Assembly (NCBI GenBank): GCA_036850595.1
Contig: CM072168.1
Span: 13,631,982-13,695,981, forward strand
Direction: 5' to 3'
Source of the DNA: Rhyacichthys aspro
Lineage: Eukaryota; Chordata; Actinopteri; Gobiiformes; Rhyacichthyidae
Length of the DNA stretch: 64,000 nucleotides
The translations under genes were made by a program, and so were the position numbers. The first letter of the stretch is position 1, and each line of letters begins with the position of its first letter. Shown here in pieces: positions 22,901-36,501 of this stretch. The notes below the pieces were generated by a model. It ran no database searches, was not told the origin of the DNA, and saw only the letters and a list, made by a program, of their open reading frames with translations.

Positions 22901-25900
22901 AGTTTTTGCCTTTCCCTCCACTCTTGAGGTACGTTTGTTTTCCCACCTGCATGCTTTGTCTCTTCGGTGGCACCTGGACAGAAAAACTGGGGACGTACTG
23001 AGGAGCATCGACCGAGGCACATCATCCATCAACAACCTGTTGAGGTACGAGCCAGGCAGGATACATAGGGAAACCTCACCACCATTAGCATCTCAACTCA
23101 CTGTTTGTTTTTGTCTTTAGCTACATCCTGTTCAGCATCCTCCCCACCATCTGTGACATCATCATCGCCATCGTTTACTTCAGCTCCTATTTCAGCGTTT
23201 GGTTTGGACTTATTGTCTTGATCTGCATGGTCCTCTACCTCAGTGAGTCTTTTGTTTCTAGTGAAGTGATTCATTGGCATTATATCTCTCTCCATCTCAT
23301 CCTGTGTTGTCGTTCAAGGAGCCCTACAGTGCCCCATGATAAATCCACATGTTTGTCATGGACCTCAGTGTCCCTCTGCATTCATTTTTATGTTTTCATT
23401 TTTGTTTGGGTGGTGGACATCCTGAAGAACCCTTATTATTATTTAATAGTGATGTTTAACTGGATTGTTTGTTTTTTTTCATTCATTCATTCATTAAAAC
23501 AGTTAAACCATGTAAATATAATAAGATAGAATAAGATGATATGATTTGGGCTTTTTTTTTTTTTGGTCTGGTCAAAAAGTTGTGCCATCAACATTCATTC
23601 ATGGATTTTCTACAGCTTATCTTTGTGCTTTGGGTCTGAGACAAAGTATACCCTGGATTAAAAAAAAGGTGTTTGTACAAGGGGACTCTTTTTTTTTAAG
23701 TTAAGTAGTTCTAGTATTATTTTATTTTTTTGATACTTACCTTACCTTTGCAGCCTGTACCATCTTAATCACAGAGTGGAGAACCAAATACAGAAGAGAA
23801 ATGAACACTCAGGACAACAATGCCAAATCCAGAGCTGTAGACTCTCTGCTCAACTTTGAAACAGTAAGTAACCCTGCATGAATATGATCTAATAAAATCC
23901 ACACTCTTCTTGTGCCTTCCAACCACTCAGCTTTGCATTTCCAAGGTAAAATACTACAGTGCTGAAGAGTATGAGGTCCACTGCTTTGAGAAAGCCATTC
24001 TGAAATATCAAGTGAGACTTTGCTTGTTTGGTCTTTGCCATTAGGTTTTGATGTATAATTGATAGTATTAAAAAGCTGTGGCTGTACTTGTGCAGCGATG
24101 TGAGTGGAAGAGCTCAGCATCTTTGGCTCTGTTGAACCAAACCCAGAATGTCATCATCGGTTCAGGTCTGCTGGTGGGATCTCTGCTCTGTGCTCACCTG
24201 GTCTCTGAGGGACAATTTCAGGTAAGGGATGTACAAAGCCAAATATAATACATAAACACCGCATTTAGTGTAGAGAGAAGACATCATTATTTGGATTTAT
24301 CACCACAGAGCAACTTTAATCTCACTCTAGGTTGGAGACTATGTTCTGTTTGGCACCTACATTATCCAGCTCTACACTCCTCTCAACTGGTTTGGGACTT
24401 ACTACAGGTACAGAGCAAGACAAGATGATATATGATAAATAATCGATTAAAACACTGCGGCTTATGTTTTGTCATCCTCTTTCAGGCTGATTCAAAGTGC
24501 GTTTGTTGATATGGAGAACATGCTGGCTCTGTTGACTGAGCAGATAGAGGTCGGTAATGGGATAAAGATCTTATGTGTTTGATATATACAGTAGCTTCGG
24601 TATAACTATTGAAGGTGTTACTTTATATTTAAGCATGCTACTACATTTCCATAGGGTTAGAAAAAGAACAAATAAAACATTAAAATGTACAGCAGGTGTT
24701 AATTTGTGCCCACAGTCACTTTGTCAGTCTGCTTAAGTCTTTCTGGTAACCCACAGCCATGGCTCAGCGGATTAGGAGGTCAACAAGTGTTTGTGTGGGA
24801 CTTTGTTGTGTATTTGTGTGCAAAGAGTAGGCTATGTCTGTCTATGAAGCTATCTCAATGTATGTGTGTGTTTTGGTGGGAAAAGGCGTCCTCCGGCTGC
24901 CTCACTAAAGTCTTCTACAGTCACAGGCCCTTGATATGGTAAACAGGCACATGAATGTGGACAAAAGCATTAGGGCACCTTAAAAACACAGCACCCCTTT
25001 TCTTTGGCTTGGGAAGCTGCAGGCGGATGGAGTCAAAAGAGAGAACGGGGAGGGAAGAGTAACCTAAAGTCCCAGGAAAGATAATGATAAAAGTGAAAAA
25101 TAAACGGTGGCCAGAGAATAAATGATAATAAATTATGTTATTCTTATCTTTTCCACTAACCTTTGTTATTTGTTTCTACTCATAAGTTATTAAAATCAAA
25201 GTTCAAAGCCAGTGCAATACTACAAATGGCCACTAGGTGAAAGAGTGTGACACCAGACAAGCAGTCTACTCGGATTTCAAGTAAATTTTTGCAGCTTTGT
25301 GAATAACTTGCTAAATAGATGAATATTGTGCACGTTATTGCTGTTTCTCATATCTCTCTTCTGCTTTTTGTCTTTACCATCTGCTAGGTGCAGGATGCTG
25401 CAGGTGCACAGGAACTCCAGCTCACCACAGGACAGGTGGAGTTTGATAGGGTGTGTTTCAGCTATGTGTCCGGGTATGTAGCTAAATATAAATATGTTCT
25501 GTGCATAAATAATAAGTCCTTTAGACCTAAACTTATGATAAGATTGGTTTATTTAATGACAAATGGTTATGTTCAAACTGGTTTCTTTTTCCAGCTGCCA
25601 CTTTATTTTATTGCATACTTATGCGCTTTGTCTTTCTAGTGTGGAAGTTTTAAAAGATGTGACCTTTACAGTTGAAGCTGGGCAGACAGTGGCTCTGGTA
25701 TGTTTCTTTGCTTAGTTTCAAAAATGCATCATCTCGTACTTAGATATGCCTTGATCTGGATACACTCTATTTGACATGACTTGGTCTCGGTCAATGTGTT
25801 CCTGACTACGACACTATTTAATAGCTTATAGCTGTGTAATGATGGCAGTGATCATGAAACCACTGCTGTATGTGCGCTTGTGTCCAGGTCGGTCCATCAG

Positions 25901-28900
25901 GTTCGGGGAAGAGCTCCATCCTGCGTCTGTTGTTCAGATTTTATGATCCTCAGAGTGGCTCTATTCTCATCGATGGTCAGGACATCTCAAAGGTACTCTC
26001 TCAAACTATATTTTATGTGTGTAGTTATAATACCTAACTGTCCAACAAACTATCAAAAATATTCAAACGTCAGATGCCACTGCAAATAAAGGTAGAGAGA
26101 GTGTCTGGTCCCACACTCCTCCTGTCTATCGCTCTAACATCATCAGCCTGTTATTTAAATGTGTTTTTGTGCTACTTATTTCACGTCTCTTTCCTGTCTT
26201 TCCTTACACACCACGACGTATACATTCTCTACCTTCATCCTTGAACATGGAGCTGGTCTGAGTGTGTCAGCTCCAGTCATGCTGTGAATAAATCATAGTA
26301 AAAGGTTTTGGAATAATGCAACAACAAGTCCAGACACCAGATGTGCGCCTGTGTGTGTAAGGATAGCCCTTTTTATTGCTGTTGTAGCTGTAGCTGTCCG
26401 TGCCTATCTGTGAGTATGCTAAATTCTCACTAAAACCCCACTCACCTGCACACCTGGTTGAACATGACAAACAAATGCTTGTTTAGACAAAGAGACAGTG
26501 ATGATTATGAGGCCACTTGTTTATAATTATAACAGCAGGAGAACACGTAATAAACTCACACATGTACACACGTCGTCTTTTTGTTAATTAAATTCAGTCT
26601 TTTAGACAATCTGGCCTTTTTAAACCTCTGCAGGAGGAGGAGAAGTAGGAAGTGGTAAAACTCTCAGCTTCCTCTGCTGAGAGTTTTTTTTTTTAGTTAT
26701 TTTAGGTTACAGGTTTACTTTGCAGGCCTGGCCCAGAGGACAATGATCATTATTTTAGAGATTAGGGACATTTGTTTGTTCAGGATTTAATATAAACCTC
26801 ATCTATTTCTTTATTTATATATGTTTATAACTAAAGACTATGGTTTTGTAAAGACAGTTTTTAGGCAGGCCATGTTTTTTTTCTGTTTTTGTCCTTTTTA
26901 TTTATACAGAAATGCAACTTGTAACACCAAGCTATTATTTGATTGTAATAGCTTGGTGAAATTCAAATACTGAGAAAAGTTTTTGAATTGTGCAAACCTT
27001 ATTGTATGTGTCTTGTTTCTCTTGTCACTCTATTAAAATGTGCTATACTTTTTGTTCTCACTATAAATACTTTTATACCAGTCATTATCAGAAGAATAAC
27101 CATCTCTCATTTCACCTTCTCCGGCTTGTAAAAACTAGACAGTTTGCTCAGTTGTGTCGGGTCCATAGCAATTTAATGAGCTGTAAAAACTTCTGCACCT
27201 GCCACAGTAAAAAGAAGAGTGCAGTGATGCTCTTGCAGACAGTCACAGACATCACTATGTAAATCTCTTTGGTCTTAATTGCTGAAACATACAGACTTTG
27301 CCTTAATTAAATTAAAATTAGGTGTAAGGTATCTGGTTTGACTCATTTCTGTCAGAGTTGTAATACATTATGCTTGAAAGACTATTTCTTGGAAGTTATT
27401 TCTCTAATGGGCTGCAAGCTTTTTATTTGCCTAGCTGTCCATGTTTGTCCTTTCATATGGACACCACATGTGCTGAAGCTTTGATGAGTCGGACGCTGCG
27501 CAAACGTCTGCTCACTCAGTGCACAAGTGACTCATGTGTTTGTTTTTTAAGAATGGGTATTATAATAAGTAGGATATAAAACTGTTTCCTTAATCATCGT
27601 CAAGATAGGACATAGTTGCCTGTGTGACACAAGACATTAGAACAACTAGCTACCAGCAGTAATAACAATTGGACCATAGACCTTTGAGATGCTTCTTACA
27701 CAACACTGCCCCCTGAAAATGTACTTTCGAGCTCAAGAAGCTGTGTACTGGCCTGACATACTACATGCTCAGAGTTGAAATGTTCAAATTTACCAATAAC
27801 TGCACTTCTTCTGTGTGAGGACATCTGGTTTACACTGATAATCTCATTATCTCTTCCTTTATATGTTCCAGGTCTTGTATATTTTTCCATCTGTTTCTTT
27901 CTCCACTTCTACTCTTTGTAGAAGTGCTCATTTATCACAGGTACATGATGTTTTGTGATGAGTGGAACACGTCCCAAAAGGGAAAAGATCAAATTGGGGG
28001 AATGTGAGTCATTAATATCCACATCGGCCAGTGCCGAAACGGAAATTAAAAAGGTTGCAGTCAAGAAGGATTAGTAATACTAGTGGTGTGACTGCAAAAA
28101 TCATAAAATATATTCAGAATAAACAAGAAAAAAAGAGCATTCATGAAAAGCTAAAAACATATTTAGCACACAAAACAGACACTTGTGTTGGATCAAGAAA
28201 CATATTTGAATGCAAGTTTATGTATTTAACCCAGATTATCTTCATTGGTGGCTTGTGACAGATGCATTAAGAGTTGAGGACAGGAGACAGGAAGTTACAT
28301 ATAGTCTGTGACCTGGGGCAGCATGCATTATATAGTATATGATGAATTAAGCTATGCAATATTAATGTACACATATGTCATGTTTGTGTGAAGGCATTCA
28401 AGTTGAAGCTCCTGAATTTAACTCTAAAATATGGTGTATTTTTAAAGGAAATTTAGCAAAGATGCTTATTACATGATATTTTATATTCTCACAGTGTAGT
28501 TTGTTAAATATACACACACTTGTATGTCAATTTGTTTTGCAATTTCTCTTCTGAAACATATAGTGGTTTCAAGAAAAAAAATCAACCTCCAAATGTTTTA
28601 TAAATGGCCTATTCAGGTTACAGGTTGAGTCTTTCTTCTTGTATTCTTTGTCAAAGGTGAACCAGTCTTCTCTGAGATCATGCATCGGTGTCGTTCCTCA
28701 GGACACAGTTCTTTTCAATGACACCATCGGCAACAACATCCGATACAGCAGAATAACAGCAACGTTACAGGAGGTGGAGCACGCGGCGGTGGCTGCAGAC
28801 ATACACTCCAGGATAATGGAGCTACCTCAGGGTCAGGCTGCTTTGTGTGTCTGCGTAATGGTGATAAAATATACTTAGTCTTTACTTATTTTGTTCATAT

Positions 28901-31900
28901 GTAAACTGGAGATGAATTCAGTTGGTGATGACAGTTTTGGTTATGATTAGGTTATGAGACAGAGGTGGGGGAGAGGGGTTTGAAGCTCAGTGGTGGGGAG
29001 AAGCAGAGAGTGGCCATAGCTCGGACAATCCTGAAGCAGCCCCAGATCATTCTCCTCGATGAGGTTTGCATGCACAAAAGTTATCATTCATTTATAGCAC
29101 ATTATGGCAAATCCTTTTTCAAAATCATGTTTTTTGTGGTAAATCGTAGCCAGGGTCTGATGTCACATATAGTGCTGTAAATTGATTATTGTGTTCTGTG
29201 TCTGTCAGTTTGGTTAGTAATAGATTAGCTTTACTTCAAAAGAAATATCATGAGTACATTGCAGGATAGATATTGTTTTTGTACGTGTAAGTGTATATTA
29301 TATATGTTTTCTTTTCCCAGGCCACTTCCTCCTTGGACACACAGACTGAGAGAAACATCCAGGCTTCATTGGCCAAGGTCTGCACCAACAGGACGACCAT
29401 TGTAGTGGCACACAGGTGACATTATTACTGCAAAACTGCTACAAACACAGTTTTCTGTACCTGAAAAAGAAAGATTTGAAAAAACATAATAATGGATGAA
29501 CTAAAGTCATGGTTTGGTATAGATGAGGAAAGGTTTGTAAAGACCATGAGGGGTTAAACATCAGTCTCTGGACACTTTTTCTCTATTAAGTTAAGTGTCT
29601 TCTTCAAAGCTATTAGTGGTTACTATGTGATAACAGTGACAAGATAAACCAGATCCAAAGAGATGAAAGGAAAAGTGAGACGGTGAAAGAAAAACAGGAT
29701 TAGAGGAGACACAAAGAGAGGGATGGAGAGATTAAATTATATAAGCTGATTGAAGAATATGAGACAACATGTGATGACAGGTCGACAAAAGTAAAAGAAA
29801 CAGATGTCTGCTTTTTCATCAGCTAGAGTGATATTGAAAATTACTTAAAACGCGCTGACACTCACAGATATTAAAGCTTGAATTAACTCAATGAACTAAA
29901 AGAACATTTTGTATTGTTCTGTGACCTTTGCCTGGAACCGATAACTTTAGTGGTGGCCATTTTTGTACAGGTCATTTGTGTTTTTAAGTTCATCAAGCCC
30001 TGTTGGCAATAAGGACAGCCATTGTGTTAACCCACTTGCATTGCAATTGTGGATGGCTCACAAAGCATTTTACTATTGCTGCAAATTGTGAACAAAGGCA
30101 GTTTCTGTCTCATATGTAATCAGTGTTATTGTAATGTTGATCCAACAACCATTCAAAGCTTGAATAGCAGCAGCAGATGGAGCCTGGTCTTAGGACAGTA
30201 TTGCTTAAATCTCTATTTTAAAGATTGACATATGGTTACTTTGCTAAATTTCAGTCTTCAGAATACGCTGTAGTAACCCTTTGGCTTTTATCCTCCACTA
30301 CACATTAGCTAAGGTATGTCGGACATGATTTACCTTAGACCTCTCTGTAAATGGGACATGACTACAGGCGTAATGCAGTCTACATGGCAATAGAGAAAAG
30401 CCTGAATGAGCCCAGTTGACGTCAGCAGTCTCTGGAGGGAGATACTCCTACCTGTGACCGAGGTTTTCCATCAAATATTAAAGGTGGACATCCAAAGATA
30501 GCCTTGATAAGTGGCAGCTCTGTGGGAGCTTAAAGAGGCTTTCAGCTGTGGGAAAACCTAGAGGATGAGCTTGTTGGGGTTTTGGTTGTTTATTATGTGA
30601 AATGTAATGGCTTTTGTATTTTCAAAATATCATGTGCCATTTACATTTTTTTTTTTTTTTTTTGAAAGCCTGATTTTTGGACCCTGACTCTGTGATTGGC
30701 TAATATATTCCCTGTGTAAAAATAGTAATCATCAAATGCCTCTTAATATGTCCTGCGGGGAGAAAAAAGCATATTTGTTCATAATAGGAATGTTCATTGC
30801 AAAACAATAAAAATACCCGCTTCAAACTTTGATCTGTGCATCCGACCGCCTTCCTGGCTCGGAGTGTAGAGCCATTTAGATCGCTGAGTGTGGCTTTAAT
30901 CAGGCTCTCATCATAAATATTAACTTTAATAATTTACAGACAGGTTCATCTAGAGTTCTCCAACCCAGAGCGACCCTCTCAGCTGGATGTGCACATGTTT
31001 GTCAGTGTTGGCTGAAAGACCATGACAAGAATGACACAAGTCAAATGTGGGTTTCTTAGTCTCTGTAAGTGATTACTGTGGAATGACTGTGTCTTTCACT
31101 TTCATTTGACAGTTGACCACATGCAACAATATAATTAAGACTGCCTCCTTGTTTACTTAGTTTGTAATTATAGATCACAAGACAAAGAAAAGAAGAATCA
31201 GTCCGTAAGAATATCCGGAGTCTGATGCTTCTATTTCAACCAAAAGTGGTGAAATAGATTGACCATGACTTGTGCCACCTTGACAAATGGATTTCTCTAT
31301 TACATGGTAAAAGTGTTGCTTTTCTTTTTAAGTAGCATATCAAATTTGTTGAAATCTGTTGCAGGTTGTCCACCATTGTGGGAGCAGACCAGATCCTAGT
31401 GGTTCATGCAGGCCGAATAGCAGAAAAGGGAAGGTGAGATATTTTTTTGCAACACAGTATCTCAAATCTAATGTGTTCATGTAACCTTTCTATAAATCAC
31501 ACTTAAGAGGAAATAGTAACATTAAAAGGAAAAATACATTCATTACAGTATGGGAAAAGTATCATTGGCAATGTCTAGATGCTTAGTTTTTTGAATGAAT
31601 ATATCCAACTTTTACTCCAATTTACTGATTTTTCCATGAGTGTACTGGTTTATAGCACTATTTACGATCAAATTAATGTACAATCATATCTTGTGGGAGT
31701 GTGTGTGAAATGTATGTGCATTGTAATACCTGAATGACTGTGTGTCTCCTAAGTGCTGGCAAATTAGTTATCTCTAGATCAAAACCATTATCTGTGTGAC
31801 CCTTAAACACAGAGTCTTTTCCCCGGAGGCAAGAAGATCACTACGCACTCACGGTGGAGCTGCCACTTAACCACCCATGCATACGGTCCTTTGATATAGG

Positions 31901-33488
31901 AGCTGGGGAGGAAAACATCCTTTCTCACAGATTTTAAGAATGCTTTTAGAGAAGCAATGTGTCACAAACTACGGACACATGAACACAGGCATACACAAGC
32001 AATTGACTCATACAGGTATGAAATTACTGCAATAAACAGTATATTTTCTAAAATAAGAAAGGCATATATATATATATTTCCATCATTCCATCAATACACA
32101 CCATTTTACTGTTTATTTTACATTTATGCTTTTGAGTATTGTGTCTAATGTGATTTATTTCACTCTCAGGATCTGCTTTTGCCCCAGAGACAGTTGTGGG
32201 GAACACCATCCTAAAGCCATTCATCTTTTGAGTGACATTGTGATGTAAACAAGACAGACCCATTTAACGTCCGGTTTCAGAATACACACACTTTCTGCCA
32301 CAAAGTGTGGGAGTGTCCCTTCAGACAGAAACAGGAAGAGGCCTCTTCCTCAGGCGTTCCATATGCTCAACATGCTTTACAAAGGCTCTCTACACAAAGC
32401 CAGCTAATTCTGAAACCACATTTTATGAGTGAAAACGATGCACTCATTAAAGTTTTACAGGTGCTTCTCCTAACTGCTGCAAAACAATAACAGAACGTCT
32501 GGATTTAAAATAAGGAATTGATTAAAAAAAATGGAACCAAAATATAATTTAATCTGAAATTAAAAAAAAAAAAAAAAAGGAAAATCACACACATACATGT
32601 CACTTTCCATTTCACAGCTTAACTCTAAATTGACAGCATCTCTGTGTTCTCTATGTCCTCTCTTTCTGACCCTCTCCATCTGTCTGGAAGTCCAGACAGT
32701 CACAGCCTTGTCCTTTATTAATTCATAGTCAAGTTGGTTAAAGTTTGCAGGACATTTTTAGAAAGCTAAACTTGGTTTTTAAGACAGCTGTGATGTCATG
32801 AAGGATTACGATTGACACCAGACAAGCCACTGCTTCCAATTCTGCTGCCACGATGAGATGTTAGTACATAGGCTTTGGCTTCTCACAGGAGTTTAACAAT
32901 GTATCACAAATTCATTATTAAGACATTATCAGTGCAGACAATAATGTAGCACCAAAATCACCAGTGGAAGTTTGTCCAGATCAATTTTCATTTTCAATTC
33001 AACTTTTCCATTCCAAAGAGGACATTCAGATATCGCAGGTCACAGCATTGTTACAATATTCAACATGTTATTGCATGTTTCATGTTTTCTGAATATTTTG
33101 CAGCCCTACCTTAAGATTAGAAATTTAAAATTTAGGAAAAAAAATCATTATATTAACACAGAACTAGCAGAGAAATAAGATTTGGGGAAGAAAGGAAGTC
33201 ATCTGATCCAGAACTGGCATTCTAAACTTCACTGTTCAGCACAGAGTCTGCTGGATAAGTTAGTGCCTCACACCCACACCTCACACCTCAGTGATGGCAC
33301 AGATTGGGGCTGTTAAAAGAATTGTAAACAGAATAAACACAAATATGTCTGACCATTTTGTTTATTAAAATATTTCTTGTTGTTTTTTTATTTTAAGACA
33401 TGAGCAGCTGCTGGTGGAAGGAGGTCTCTATGCAGCCATGTGGACCAAACAGCAGAAAACTCTTCACACAGACACAGATCATCAGTGA
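19892..33488 (+). CDS. abcb6: ABCB6-like half ABC transporter without TMD0
   Basis: ABCB6 is a homodimeric half transporter of mitochondria and endolysosomes linked to porphyrin/heme handling. Exons: 19892-19945 (tentative first exon), 20324-20504, 22607-22699, 22776-22852, 22929-23044, 23121-23242, 23754-23863, 23946-24011, 24096-24221, 24331-24407, 24486-24549, 25388-25473, 25640-25697, 25888-25992, 28657-28831, 28951-29063, 29321-29415, 31365-31433, 33398-33488. From 20324 the frame is open for 607 aa, or 625 with the tentative exon. Family markers: PYVWPRGS before TM1, FLWIKVQQFTSR, WKSSASLALLNQTQN, GTYIIQLYTPLNWFGTYYR. The ATPase domain is complete: Walker A GPSGSGKSS, Q-loop VVPQDT, signature LSGGEKQR, Walker B IILLDEATSSLD, H-loop VVAHR. 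Human ABCB6 is about 842 aa; the missing part is the N-terminal five-helix TMD0. No frameshift or stop was found, so the core looks functional. Fish have two abcb6 copies; which one this is remains open. Confidence 0.9.
26657..26687. repeat. 12-bp perfect hairpin followed by a T run
   Basis: Arms AAAACTCTCAGC (26657-26668) and GCTGAGAGTTTT (26676-26687) flank a 7-base loop, and the T run continues beyond the right arm. The shape resembles an intrinsic terminator or a small Pol III-type stop, but it lies in a Pol II intron. Confidence 0.6.
26925..26958. repeat. 13-bp perfect inverted repeat
   Basis: Arms CACCAAGCTATTA (26925-26937) and TAATAGCTTGGTG (26946-26958) pair exactly around an 8-base loop. 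This could be the core of a worn foldback element. Confidence 0.65.
30646..30663. repeat. Poly(T) tract, 18 T
   Basis: Simple T run in the abcb6 intron 29416-31364. That intron otherwise shows no feature I can name. Confidence 0.6.
32064..32077. repeat. (AT)7 microsatellite
   Basis: Short alternating AT run in the last abcb6 intron (31434-33397), which otherwise holds an A-rich tract near 32562-32578 and no coding exon. Confidence 0.6.
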
Positions 33489-36083
33489 AGATGCTTGAAA
33501 TGAACCGAGTATGTACAAAGTATTTAGACTTAGAACAAAAGAAACAAGGAAGTCCCCTGAGACTGAGAACAGAACAGATTTGACTGTAACATCAAGACAC
33601 TGCAGCTGTTACATAATAATAATAACGTACTTTTTAGTTTGTTACTGTAAAAAAAAAAAAACTGCACATGTAAATGAATGTCTCACAGGTGTTTCAAGCT
33701 AGCCTGGCCAGCCAGACCGAATAGCATTCAGATACAGCGCCTAGTGACTGTTCAACCCCGATTATTAAAAGCTGGGGTGATTATGTTACTGTTGTTTTGG
33801 TAGAAACATCCTGGATGGGCTTGAAGTGCTCTGGTCAAAGGTCACTGTTTGGAGTAAAACTAGATGAACAGCCCGAGGGCCGAAACACACAGAGAATTTT
33901 TCAGAAAAAGCCATTTATCAATGAATTTAGCTCTTTATTAATTTGTTATTGCTTTTAGATCGTGTACAGAATTATTTTAATGGCCGTCTGATGAAGGCTT
34001 AAACTGCTGAACTAACAACAGCACCATTTTTATATAAATAGTAAACAGTCACCACAAAGCGACATTATGGAATTAAAAAAGAAGTATGCCACTGTTTTAA
34101 AAAGTACTTTATTGACTCAACTTTGTGATTCCATGCAACTAAACCATGTCTACTAAATTATATCTCTGTACAGATCATTACAAAACTGTGAATATACACT
34201 TGTCAACTTGTTGGACACAGTTTTGGCCTGAAATGCATTTTTCTTTTTATTTTAAATAATTCTTTCTAAAATATGCCATATCAGTACAACATTAAGACCA
34301 CAGTAAAAAACACAGAAAGAACAAATGAAGGGCCACTGCCTCATGGTAGATACTGCATCGTTAATGGGGTGAAGACAATACAGACAAAAGCACAAAGCAT
34401 CACAGAGTAAAGGACTACATGTAAGTTAGTGTAATCAATATTAAAATGTGAGCATGTTTTATGTGATGCACTTTACACTGATGGCCTCTAAGTGACAGAA
34501 TACATGTACAGACACTCACAAGTTATGCCTTTATTAAAATGCTATAGCCAGACTGTAGCTGAAAGGGCAGTCTCCGTGTTTCATGTCTTAATCATGACGA
34601 TCATGTCTCATATGTGTCCTCTCTTCTTCAGGTTAAGAGGCAAAAGACTTCACTTTTGTAATGATATGTTGTGGCCTCCAGAGCTGCCTTGGTATTAATT
34701 ATAAAACAATGAGAATAAAACACTGTGCGGATTTGACAATAATAAGAATGCTATCACTGAAAGGGAAATTGGCCTTTTTGTGTCAAACTTCACTTGGATT
34801 TTTGGAGTAAAACCTCCTGACTTGTAAATAATGTACATTCAAAATCCTTTTATTTCTCAGACTACAATCTAAACATAACTGGTTCATTTTGAAGTATGGA
34901 TTTGATATTTTTTTAGTTTGACAAAAGTACAAACGTATGGATGATAGATGGCAAAAGTTTTAAAAGTCAACTGCAGATCAAGAAATTAAGAGAAAAGACA
35001 AAAGAGGTAGTAGGGAAAGGAAGTATGTAAATCTATTTTAATTATGGATTGATTATATTTAGGAATAGGGCATTAGTGAAACAAAAATAAATTGTTCAAG
35101 GTTGGTTCTGTGGAGAATTAATATGACTTATTATTAATATTATTATTAAATTAGTAATATTATTACTTAAATGCCTTTAGTTTGGAGCAGCAGATTGTGC
35201 ATGTAAATTGTGCAACACACAATGGATCTTCACTAATTTATTTGTGATGAGAACCAGCCCATAGTTTTATTGTTCCTTGTTTTAGAAAATTGAAAAGTGG
35301 GACCTTTTCTCTGGTTTTTAGCAGCACATCGAGTTGTTGCTCAAGTCTGCGTTTACTTGGGGTAAAACTAGGTAATTCTATACGCAAGTACCTCATAGAA
35401 CCTCACTTGAAAAAACAGAAGTGTCCCGTTAAGAGAAAAGTCAAGTTGATGACAACAAAGTGGCTGACAAAAGGTGAAGGAAAGGACAGAATGAAGAGAC
35501 TGTAAGAAAAAAGATGAAGCAAAGACAAAAATAGACATAGTTGATTGGTTTTGAAATGTTAAAGTGCTCAGGAGACATGTTGTTCTCACACACACATTCA
35601 AACACACTGACCCGAGCGTAAGCGCGCAATGGTCTCAGAGAGTGGATGTCCTCTTGTTGAACTCACACAAGCACATAGGCACACACCCGCTGTTCACATA
35701 GTTTAGGACACTCCTCTTGAGACGAGCTGTCATTGCCATAAAACACTGAGTTCTGAGCAGAGACAGTAGAAATGAATGGACCAAGGGATTAGGTGCTGTC
35801 CCATTGACTTATGTTTAGTGAATTTGGAGAAGACTATCAGGACATTATCCCACATAGTGGGCAGTTTATCAGTGTGACTGGCAGCTCATTTGTCTGCAAT
35901 TATGTAGCTTTGAAGTGTTATTTTCAAAGCTTTCTTGTAAAACATTAGAGTGATTTTTATAAAGATGCTCTATCATGTGCATTCTCATGCTCGTTGTTGT
36001 TTTGTGGAAATCAGCAGGTGGTTATCTATTATAGTGCCACTGGGTTTTTGGAGTAATAGCAAGTTTTCAAGCTTAAAAAGCTT
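33489..36083. other. Convergent spacer: abcb6 3' UTR and downstream sequence
   Basis: No gene was recognised. An AATAAA at 34714-34719 on the + strand could end the abcb6 transcript, giving a 3' UTR of about 1.2 kb. The minus-strand gene ends on the other side, so the two transcripts converge here. Confidence 0.45.
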
Positions 36084-36089
36084 TTTATT
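36084..36089 (-). terminator. Poly(A) signal (AATAAA on minus strand) for the caspase-fold gene
   Basis: TTTATT on the + strand, AATAAA on the minus, about 410 bases after the stop codon of the minus-strand gene; a plausible cleavage signal. Confidence 0.35.
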
Positions 36090-36501
36090 ATAAAATCATT
36101 TTAACACTTATAATTCTAATATAAAGGATCTCATACTACACTATCAACTATCCTTCTCTAGAAGAGACTGGAGTCAGGTTGACAGTGGGGTTGTGTAGAT
36201 GGAAAGATTTTGCCTTTTATATGGACAGGTCATTTTTTTTAACATTGGGAGAATATGTACTCATTTAAAAAATGATCTGTTTACATGTTTTCTGGGCCTT
36301 TGTCTAAAAGCTTTATGGAATAATGTGGAAGAACAGGACCAAGTTCATATGGGTGGTATCACACTCCCTTGGTCCACTATTTTTGATTTCTATGGTTATG
36401 TATACAAAACGTACTTAAGACACACACCACTGTCCATCACAATGTAAGGTCCTAAGCTAACACTCACTCATACATGTTAATAATCTAGGTGTGTCTCTTT
36501 C

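Larger units (their letters stand above)
25993..28656 (+). other. Long abcb6 intron with two perfect hairpins
   Basis: This 2.7-kb intron separates the Walker A exon from the Q-loop exon. It contains two perfect inverted repeats (26657-26687 and 26925-26958) and no convincing coding exon. A 75-codon basic open frame near 28031-28258 resembles nothing I know. Confidence 0.6.

Noticed and set aside
28031..28258. 75-codon basic open frame in an abcb6 intron
   Set aside because: It starts with a plausible ATG but has low-complexity basic composition, no domain, and sits in an AT-rich intron; it is expected by chance.
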